A stretch of DNA of 12,028 nucleotides from Candidatus Peregrinibacteria bacterium UBA1369 (lineage in GTDB: Bacteria; Patescibacteriota; Gracilibacteria; UBA1369). The notes under the pieces were generated by a model. It ran no database searches and was not told where the DNA came from. It saw nothing but the letters and a program-made list of their open reading frames with translations. Positions 6,309-12,028 of this stretch are shown piece by piece (the first letter of the stretch is position 1; the number at the start of each line of letters is the position of its first letter). The DNA lies in the NCBI GenBank assembly GCA_002305925.1, contig DBRL01000007.1:1566-13593 (forward strand), given 5' to 3'. The position numbers and the translations under genes were made by a program.

Positions 6309-6881
6309 TTATCGCCTTTCAACAAAAATCACATAGCGTTCCGCCAGGGTATCGATCACCAGAGTCTCCTTTGGCTTGTCCATTGGCGAACGGTAGACCA
6401 CTCCCCATGATGAACCAACTGGAACTTTGACCATGCGCGCGCTGTCTCCGGAAAGCTTGATATCGACATCGGCAAAAACCGGAGGCCAAATCAAAAAAGT
6501 CTGCTCCACCGCGCCATCGAAATTGGTTTTGACAGTGAAACGGTTCTCCCGGCCGGGTCTGACGGTTTTCAGCCCAAACGTACCAAAACTTACCACCAGT
6601 GACTGACCGTTGTTTTCAATTCCTTTTTCATGACATTTTTCCAAATCTTTTTCCAGTGCAGTAACTTTGTTCCGCATTTCATCCATCTGCCTGGCCTCCA
6701 CACCGGTAGTACAGCCTGCAGCCCCCAGAGTCAGCGCACTGGACAGGGCCACCGAGGCAAGCAGACCCCCTACAGGCCCCCTTTCCATTGCAGCACTTGG
6801 TCCGGTTTCAGAGCACGGGCTCGCCCCATCCGTTTCGATTGAACGACTTGACCCGGTTGTGTCAAACGATCTTTTCCCCAT
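6309..6881 (-). CDS. Predicted lipoprotein of unknown function
   Basis: The ATG at 6881 gives 190 residues (MGKRSFDTTG...). An ATG at 6788 (residue 32) would start directly at a conventional lipoprotein signal, and a TTG at 6935 overlaps the stop of the VWA gene. A hydrophobic stretch 'GGLLASVALSSALTLGAAGC' places the lipid-accepting Cys at residue 57 (27th if started at 6788). The lipobox AAGC is weak at position -3. After it comes a short coiled coil 'MDEMRNKVTALEKDLEKC', then a beta-rich domain of about 100 residues ending 'ERYVIFVERR' that I do not recognise. The gene follows the VWA lipoprotein gene closely on the same strand, so the two probably share an operon and the same membrane face. 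Its stop is 4 bases from the stop of the convergent 5207-6304 gene, and no terminator is visible there. Confidence 0.65.
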   Translation of the reverse strand: MGKRSFDTTGSSRSIETDGASPCSETGPSAAMERGPVGGLLASVALSSALTLGAAGCTTGVEARQMDEMRNKVTALEKDLEKCHEKGIENNGQSLVVSFGTFGLKTVRPGRENRFTVKTNFDGAVEQTFLIWPPVFADVDIKLSGDSARMVKVPVGSSWGVVYRSPMDKPKETLVIDTLAERYVIFVERR

Positions 6882-6931
6882 GGTATTTGAGTTGTAAAAA
6901 GATGCAATTTTAACACAACCGGCGGCTGGAA

Positions 6932-8764
6932 TCAATCGGCCAGTTTTTCCAGGGTTTCCAGCTCCTGCTTCAGGCTATCGTCACCAATTTCGGCCATCTC
7001 GGAACGGAAATATTCGGCAAAATCGGCCATCACCCCACGATAGTGACTGTCCACGGACAGAGGATTGGACTGACGCTCCCATTCACCCAGCACAATCGGA
7101 CACTGCGGCGGCATCGGCGGGAAACAACGCATTTCCGGACAGCGTATCCCCGTCTCATAAATAATAATCGGCGGACAGGGCACCTCCGGAGGACGCTTCT
7201 GGAAGCGGTTGGCATCGATCAGCCAGCCCTTGACCAGATTGGCATAGCGCACCAGCAGTACGGCCTTGCGTATGCCGGAATTTTCATAATAGTCGGCGTC
7301 TTTCTCGGCAAAAAGTATCTGCGCTTCACTGGAATCCTGCTTGCCATTTCTGTCCTCATAGCTGACTTTCAGTTTCAGTTGGCTGTTGGCCGGCTCTCCC
7401 GCCGCACCGGAAGTCGGATTAAGTTTCAGTATCACCACTCCACCGCGCGTTTCTCCGCCTTCGGTTTTTGAGGGAAAAAGCGTATTGACCTTCATGATTT
7501 CACCGGTAGCCTCATCGGCTTCCGGTGAGCCGTATACTTTTTCGATTTCAAAACCGTCCGCCTCCAGCTGCAGTTTCAGGTCAAAAACCAGTGGGGTAAC
7601 CATGAAATCGAAATCCTCATCCAGCACCTTCTTAAAATCCTTTTCCGAATGAACGGAATAATAGTTGGCACCGCGAATTTTGGTCAGGGCTTCCACCAGT
7701 TCAGTATTGAAGTCCACCCCCACCCCGACCATCGTCGTATAGAGGCGGTTTTCGGCATTTTCGCGCAACATCCCGCCCAAGCCCTCTTCACTGGTATCGC
7801 CAATATTGGGCATGGCATCGGTGATAAAAATTATCCGGTTTTCATACTGCTGCGGATCCGCATCGGCCAGTTCGCTCAGAATTGCGCTACCCTTTTCCAT
7901 GCCGGCCTCCATATATGTCCCACCCTGCTCGAAAATCTCCATGATATGATCCTTGATTTTCTTCATGTCGGTATTGCCGACTCGGGACAGTGGCTTGGCC
8001 AGATAGGCATCGTCATCGAAAAGCACCAGCCCGAAACGGTCATCTTCCTCCAGCTGATCAAGCAGCGCAACCACCGAACGATTGGCAATTTCCATCTTGG
8101 TTTTTCCTTCTTCCTCCTCACTAAAATCCACATCGACGCGGTTGCCGAAACGGTCGTAATAATATTTGTCGAAAGGCGATCCCATCGATCCCGAGATATC
8201 CATCACCACCACCAGGTTCAGTTTCTTGCGCTGGAAATCGGACTCCTTGATGCCGGAATTCAGACCGACAGAGAGATAGTATTCCGTTTCACCGGAAAGA
8301 GGGTCTTTGGAAACGGCGGTACTGTAGGAAGGACAAAACAGTTTGGTACATTCCTCCTGGATACCGGTGTCAAAATAGTAATTGTAAAAAAGTCCCTCGT
8401 GGGTGATATCGGTAGGAATCGGCAAAAAGCCGTTAGCGATATTTTCGCGGAAATTGTTGACGTCCTTGGCTCCACCCACGGCAAAACCCAGATTGGCGCC
8501 TGAGGGCGGCGCGGCCTCCATGGCCATCATCGGCATGGTTGATTTCAGTGCGCCTCCCGTGCGTCCGTACCCTCCGCCATCGAGCATTTCGCGCGACGCC
8601 TCGTATTGCCAGTCGTCAACTTTTTCGCCACCGGCCTGCTGCCCCTGACCGTTACCAGAGCCATTGACCGAGCCACCAGGCCCAACGGGCGGCTGCACCG
8701 GCGCACAGGCCGAAAACACGGCCAGCACAGCGATTGAAAGACAAAGAGACAGAAACTTTTTCAT
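6932..8764 (-). CDS. von Willebrand factor A domain lipoprotein, YfbK-like
   Basis: This is a 610-residue protein. Residues 1-20 (MKKFLSLCLSIAVLAVFSAC) form a lipoprotein signal with lipidated Cys20, so it should sit on the outer face of the cytoplasmic membrane. A Gly/Ser/Gln-rich linker follows. Residues 100-133 (NNFRENI.NGFLPIPTDI...LFYNYYF) match the N-terminal region of YfbK-type VWA proteins. The VWA domain spans about 183-385 and has a complete metal-ion site: D189-I-S191-G-S193, T283 in 'GGT' and D316 in 'ITDAMPN'. The C-terminal third (about 390-610) is like the YfbK tail, ending 'GEWERQSNPLSV...Y...F..YF..EM..IGDDSLKQELETLEKL', with an unusual Pro/Cys segment at 525-556. VWA domains normally bind protein partners through a metal ion; the partner here is unknown. 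The 866-residue gene lies 54 bases upstream on the same strand. Confidence 0.85.
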   Translation of the reverse strand: MKKFLSLCLSIAVLAVFSACAPVQPPVGPGGSVNGSGNGQGQQAGGEKVDDWQYEASREMLDGGGYGRTGGALKSTMPMMAMEAAPPSGANLGFAVGGAKDVNNFRENIANGFLPIPTDITHEGLFYNYYFDTGIQEECTKLFCPSYSTAVSKDPLSGETEYYLSVGLNSGIKESDFQRKKLNLVVVMDISGSMGSPFDKYYYDRFGNRVDVDFSEEEEGKTKMEIANRSVVALLDQLEEDDRFGLVLFDDDAYLAKPLSRVGNTDMKKIKDHIMEIFEQGGTYMEAGMEKGSAILSELADADPQQYENRIIFITDAMPNIGDTSEEGLGGMLRENAENRLYTTMVGVGVDFNTELVEALTKIRGANYYSVHSEKDFKKVLDEDFDFMVTPLVFDLKLQLEADGFEIEKVYGSPEADEATGEIMKVNTLFPSKTEGGETRGGVVILKLNPTSGAAGEPANSQLKLKVSYEDRNGKQDSSEAQILFAEKDADYYENSGIRKAVLLVRYANLVKGWLIDANRFQKRPPEVPCPPIIIYETGIRCPEMRCFPPMPPQCPIVLGEWERQSNPLSVDSHYRGVMADFAEYFRSEMAEIGDDSLKQELETLEKLAD

Positions 8765-8791
8765 TATTTTGATGTTAATTGTTCGTCCAGA

Positions 8792-8805
8792 CAGTATTAT
8801 CCTCC
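8792..8805 (-). promoter_or_regulatory. Consensus Shine-Dalgarno before an in-frame CTG, alternative start of the VWA gene
   Basis: On the minus strand GGAGG (8805-8801) sits 6 bases before a CTG (8794-8792) that is in frame with the VWA lipoprotein gene, 30 bases upstream of its ATG. No stop lies between. The annotated ATG at 8764 has no Shine-Dalgarno motif. Starting at CTG would add ten residues with basic character before the lipoprotein signal, which the signal would tolerate. Confidence 0.35.
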
Positions 8806-8818
8806 AGAGACCAAAAAA

Positions 8819-11419
8819 TTACAGCAGCAAATCATGCTCGGGAATGGACAGCGTATAGCGCAGCCCCGGAACCTCCATCAAAAGTTTGCGGGCCAGCTCG
8901 CGGTTGCGGTCGCGCTGGTCGTCCTCGACTATTTTAATCAACAGATCGGACATGAAACGCTGGGCAATTTTCAAACGGATCCGGTCGACAAATTTCTCAT
9001 ACTGTCTCAAGGGTTCGCCCTCCAGCCAGCCCGGCCAGATGTGTTCCGCGCCCGGCTCATTGGGCAGCAGCACTGAACGGCGCAACAAACGGAACTGTTC
9101 ACGCTCAACCACCCGCTCCAATTCATTCTTCTTTTTCGCCAATTGTTCGGACAATCCGGCATGTGATTTGGCCGCCTGTTGCAAAAGAAAAAGCCACAGT
9201 ACTGACCTGCCCCCCCGGACGATTTCCTTCTCCGCCACGGCCGCCAAATCCTCCAACTCAACCTCCCATTCGCGCACCACTTGCGACCAGTCGCGTTCAG
9301 GCGGAGCCGCCTGCAACTGTACCGTGAACACCCTGTCCTGTCCGTCACTCAACTGCCTCTCCAACGGCTCGACGGCTACCCGATAGAGGCAACCAGCCAC
9401 CACCGCCCTTAAACCCTCATCCCGAAAAAAAGCGGCGCAACGACCAACTTCCCAAAATCTTTGTGCGATATCGGGCAGTGAACGACTCTCCCAAAATTTC
9501 TCCAGACCCTGCATGGCGCGATCCAGGGCCGAGCGGCGTTCGGCATACTCATCCCCCAAAGCTTTCTCCGCGAGCAATCTGGCCCGTTCCATCTCCCGCC
9601 GCTCCAGATCCTCCCGCCGCAACGAACTGACAATGCCCGACTCCAGCTCCAGCATCTTTTTCTCAATTTCACGTTCCCTGGCGAGAGGATCGGTCTGACC
9701 ATCGATATCGACCAGATGAATCGGCCGCACTTTCCCCAAATCAATCAGGGCTTTAATCAGCGACAGTTCGTCACTGCGCTCTTCGGCCGTACGCTTCTGC
9801 CCAAGCTTGTGCCAGGCATTGCGGGCAATTTTTCTGCAAAGCTGGGCCACATAGCTTTCCTGACCGGCAGAAGTAGCCACCACCGGCAAATCCGGCGTAA
9901 GTTTCAGGTCAACATTCTGATTGCGAATCATGATCTCATCGGCACCATAGACTTCTGAAAGACACAGGCCACGGGCCATACCCACCAGCTTGATCACGGT
10001 TCCCAGCTGTTCCTGACTATCCACATTCAGCAAGTCCACTGCCTTCCGCACTTCCAATATTTTCTCAATCAAAGGCCAGGGAGCGGGCAAGGCCAGTTGT
10101 CGAATTTCTGCCGGTTGCAAAAGCCCCATCTCCAAAAAACGTGTTATCTCCACCAGCATCCAGCCGCACTCGCCGACACAACGGCCCCCGGCGAACACTT
10201 CACTATAACAAACCACGCGTCTAAGGGCTTCCGCGGAAAGATCTTCCAGAGTCAGCCCGGGCTGAAAATCAAAATACTTTTCCCCGGCCGAGTAGGCCTT
10301 TAGCGTCATCAACAAGGGACTGAACTCACAGGCGTCCGGCTTGGGATTGTTGACGGACCAGGACCGCACCATTTGTTTTTGCTTTTCAAAATTGGCAGAA
10401 TACTCGGAAGACAAAAAAGCTCGCAAATTGGCCTTACAATCGTCCGGCAAATTACAGTCCAGCACCCTGCCGATATTTAGATAGGCCTCGCGGTCATGAG
10501 CTTCATTGGTGCGGGCCGTGTCAAAGATGATTTCCAGCATTTCCACCAGATGGGACTGGGCCTTCTCGGCCAAAGCACGCTGGGAATAACCATGCCCGCG
10601 TTCCACCTGCAAATGATATTTGCCCAGCTTGACCAGCTCTCCTTCCTGCAAATGATACTGGCTCTGCATAAAGGGAGAGAAAGCGTCGCTTTCCTGCCTT
10701 TTGATCATAATACTGGGATCAATCGCCTTCACCACGAAGCGGTCCTCCGAAGAATCATGGTGTAAAGCAGCCATAAAATCTGCCGGCCCCTCCTGCAATT
10801 CATGAAAACAGGCCGGATGGACACCAAAAACATAAGTTGACAGCAAAAATGGATTTTCTCCTCCCTCATTCACCCCGGCATGCAAACCGGTATTCAATAA
10901 ACGAAAAACCGGCCCGCGATAGACAATTTCGCAGCTGCCCGGATCCTCCTCTTCAACCAAATGAAAAGCCTTCAACCCCTCCAGCTCACGACGGGCCTCT
11001 ATGGCTTCGCGCCTGCGTTTTTGCCTGGCCTTTTCCAGTTCCAACGGCAGAAGTTTTTCCGCTTCCAGCCTGGCTTCCTGTTCCACCCGCTCCTCAATCG
11101 CCTGCCAAAAATGATCACGATATTTAGCCCTCAAGGCCTCAACTCTTTGTCTGACTGGTTCATTGGACTGATCCATCCGCCGCAATATTTCCAGGCGCGA
11201 TACTCCCTCAATCCCATGCTTCTCACAAAACTCCACCATTTCTCCGATACGGCAATTTAGACCTACTACATCAATGCTTTCCGGCCCCTCTTCCTCTACC
11301 AGACGAGCCCTTTCGCACAACATCTCTTCGATTTTTTTCTTGAGATCAATCAAAGTTGAGCTGGTTCCCGGGCTGCCGGCTATACTATTCTTGGACTGAA
11401 TTTCCACTTTTTTGTCCAT
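8819..11419 (-). CDS. Large soluble coiled-coil protein of unknown function
   Basis: This is an 866-residue protein with no signal peptide and no membrane segment, so probably cytoplasmic. I recognise no domain. Residues 88-150 are a highly charged helix (predicted coiled coil, very rich in Glu/Arg/Lys). About 160-575 look globular, with scattered Cys including the cluster C404, C414 and C418 ('VVCYSEVFAGGRCVGECGW'). Residues 577-645 form another charged helix ('REREIEKKMLELESG...RREDLERREMERARLLAEKAL'), and about 751-850 are again helical. The lack of internal stops and consistent composition show a real gene. It is the first gene of a minus-strand cluster with the VWA lipoprotein, so a shared pathway is likely, perhaps as a cytoplasmic scaffold. 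The ATG at 11419 has a promoter about 60 bases upstream but only a weak ribosome-binding motif. Confidence 0.8.
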   Translation of the reverse strand: MDKKVEIQSKNSIAGSPGTSSTLIDLKKKIEEMLCERARLVEEEGPESIDVVGLNCRIGEMVEFCEKHGIEGVSRLEILRRMDQSNEPVRQRVEALRAKYRDHFWQAIEERVEQEARLEAEKLLPLELEKARQKRRREAIEARRELEGLKAFHLVEEEDPGSCEIVYRGPVFRLLNTGLHAGVNEGGENPFLLSTYVFGVHPACFHELQEGPADFMAALHHDSSEDRFVVKAIDPSIMIKRQESDAFSPFMQSQYHLQEGELVKLGKYHLQVERGHGYSQRALAEKAQSHLVEMLEIIFDTARTNEAHDREAYLNIGRVLDCNLPDDCKANLRAFLSSEYSANFEKQKQMVRSWSVNNPKPDACEFSPLLMTLKAYSAGEKYFDFQPGLTLEDLSAEALRRVVCYSEVFAGGRCVGECGWMLVEITRFLEMGLLQPAEIRQLALPAPWPLIEKILEVRKAVDLLNVDSQEQLGTVIKLVGMARGLCLSEVYGADEIMIRNQNVDLKLTPDLPVVATSAGQESYVAQLCRKIARNAWHKLGQKRTAEERSDELSLIKALIDLGKVRPIHLVDIDGQTDPLAREREIEKKMLELESGIVSSLRREDLERREMERARLLAEKALGDEYAERRSALDRAMQGLEKFWESRSLPDIAQRFWEVGRCAAFFRDEGLRAVVAGCLYRVAVEPLERQLSDGQDRVFTVQLQAAPPERDWSQVVREWEVELEDLAAVAEKEIVRGGRSVLWLFLLQQAAKSHAGLSEQLAKKKNELERVVEREQFRLLRRSVLLPNEPGAEHIWPGWLEGEPLRQYEKFVDRIRLKIAQRFMSDLLIKIVEDDQRDRNRELARKLLMEVPGLRYTLSIPEHDLLL

Positions 11420-11436
11420 CTTGAGTATTTAACCAC

Positions 11437-11452
11437 CCCGGCCACAGCCGGG
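11437..11452 (-). other. Small hairpin in the leader of the 866-residue gene
   Basis: A 6-bp perfect G+C stem CCCGGC/GCCGGG with a 4-base loop lies 17 bases upstream of the start codon and downstream of the predicted transcription start. No T-run follows on the minus strand, so it is not a terminator. It may modulate translation or be chance. Confidence 0.3.
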
Positions 11453-11478
11453 ATACGAAAATATGGTAGCAAGACGAT

Positions 11479-11506
11479 ATATTAATACCTGCTACAATTT
11501 TGTCAA
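11479..11506 (-). promoter_or_regulatory. Putative promoter of the 866-residue gene and VWA cluster
   Basis: On the minus strand, consensus -35 TTGACA (11506-11501) and -10 TAATAT (11484-11479) are separated by 16 bases. Transcription would start near 11472 with a leader of about 50 bases. It is divergent from the tRNA-side promoter at 11541-11569. Confidence 0.55.
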
Positions 11507-11540
11507 ATAAAGTGCCCCCTGCCAACTTTCGCGATTGGGC

Positions 11541-11569
11541 TTGCCAGAACCCGCCCACTGATGAATAAT
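11541..11569 (+). promoter_or_regulatory. Putative promoter of the tRNA-Thr gene
   Basis: On the plus strand, TTGCCA (11541-11546) and AATAAT (11564-11569) are separated by 17 bases, about 50 bases before the tRNA. It could also serve the gene starting at 11733. Confidence 0.4.
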
Positions 11570-11621
11570 GAGGCGGCCGAAACCGATCCTTGCCAGGTAA
11601 AACTTCTCCCCAACCAGACAA

Positions 11622-11697
11622 GCCGCTTTAGCTCAGCTGGTAGAGCGCCGGTATCGTAAACCGTAGGTCGGCGGTTCGAATCCGCCAAGCGGCTCCA
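11622..11697 (+). tRNA. tRNA-Thr (anticodon CGU), CCA encoded
   Basis: A full cloverleaf can be drawn. The acceptor stem GCCGCTT/AAGCGGC is perfect, the D arm is GCTC/GAGC with AGCTGGTA in the loop, and the T arm GGCGG/CCGCC closes the standard TTCGAAT loop. The anticodon loop ATCGTAA presents CGT, which reads ACG (Thr). The 3' CCA (11695-11697) is encoded in the DNA. The top pair of the anticodon stem (27-43) is a C.U mismatch; the other four pairs are intact. There is no intron. Confidence 0.95.
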
Positions 11698-11732
11698 TTT
11701 CAATCAGAAGGCCACCTGACCTTTCACCCGAC

Positions 11733-12028
11733 ATGAACAACCCGAACCCCACACCATTACAGAACAATGGCAGCGATGGCAGCGATTTTCAGAAACTGCC
11801 GCCGGAAGCACGTCAAAAAATCCTGGAAACGCTGGAGAAGCTGAAAGCCAAACCGGGCCTGTTCGGAACCATCGGCGTCCTCGGAGAGTTGGCCAAAACC
11901 GCCAAACAGTATGGCATTACCAGATTACCGGACTTGAGCAATCTGCCCGATTCGGATCAGCTTCGCCAATTTTTTGAAACCGGCCAAATGCCGGACGGCT
12001 CCAATGTCCAACACAGCACTACCGTCAC
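11733..12028 (+). CDS. Unknown protein, partial (C-terminus beyond window)
   Basis: From the ATG at 11733 the frame stays open for 98 codons to the window end, beginning MNNPNPTPLQNNGSDGSDF. The N-terminus is polar and disordered-looking. A charged helix 'PPEARQKILETLEKLKAKPG' follows, then 'LFGTIGVLGELAKTAKQYGI' and a Pro/Asp/Gln-rich stretch. I see no signal peptide and no family I recognise. It starts 35 bases after the tRNA with no close Shine-Dalgarno motif (AGAAGG is too far upstream, at 11706-11711), so it may be co-transcribed with the tRNA. Confidence 0.6.
   Translation, partial: MNNPNPTPLQNNGSDGSDFQKLPPEARQKILETLEKLKAKPGLFGTIGVLGELAKTAKQYGITRLPDLSNLPDSDQLRQFFETGQMPDGSNVQHSTTV

Noticed and set aside
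11503..11703. 66-codon minus-strand open frame across the tRNA
   Set aside because: It is antisense to a clear tRNA gene and is the familiar spurious translation of a tRNA complement.
1..12028. CRISPR array, insertion sequence, integrase or prophage genes
   Set aside because: I found no regularly spaced identical repeats, transposase motifs or terminal inverted repeats in the window.

Overview
The window looks like a piece of a Patescibacteria (candidate phyla radiation) type bacterial chromosome. This rests on recognised protein styles, not on a database search. The large surface protein has a C-terminal peptidoglycan-binding domain with the 'ILAPWG...PTGYW' signature common in Parcubacteria-like genomes, an N-terminal 'TWDGGGG...W..AANWS' motif and a Calx-beta domain. 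The neighbours are a YfbK-like von Willebrand A lipoprotein and large proteins I cannot place. Shine-Dalgarno motifs are scarce. UGA is used as a stop (standard code, not the UGA=Gly code of Gracilibacteria): three genes end on TGA, and about 2,500 codons of long ORFs contain no internal TGA apart from one suspicious case.

Layout. (1) 1-1183 is more AT-rich than the rest. It holds a type II toxin-antitoxin pair on the minus strand (RelE/YafQ-like toxin cut by the window edge, Phd/YefM-like antitoxin, palindromic operator) and a minus-strand gene whose C-terminal half resembles the Janus/Ocnus (PHPT1, protein-histidine phosphatase) family. (2) 1184-1610 has no convincing protein gene. It carries a good minus-strand promoter, a long-range helix and two tandem rho-independent terminators, and may encode a structured small RNA. 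(3) 1611-5004 is a minus-strand pair: a roughly 1,010-residue secreted cell-wall protein with a fourfold repeat of about 134 residues, followed by a tightly coupled small acidic protein. (4) Divergent from it, 5207-6304 (+) is a secreted surface or fibre-like protein interrupted by one in-frame TGA. (5) 6309-11419 is a minus-strand cluster: an 866-residue soluble coiled-coil protein, a VWA lipoprotein and a second lipoprotein. (6) On the plus strand at the right end are a tRNA-Thr(CGU) and the start of an unknown gene.

How the genes fit together. Most of the window is devoted to the cell envelope. The 1,010-residue protein is probably wall-attached. The VWA lipoprotein has an intact metal-binding MIDAS and probably binds a partner outside the membrane. 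It shares its strand and close spacing with the 866-residue and 190-residue proteins, suggesting one functional unit. The toxin-antitoxin pair and its AT-rich surroundings look like a separately acquired module.
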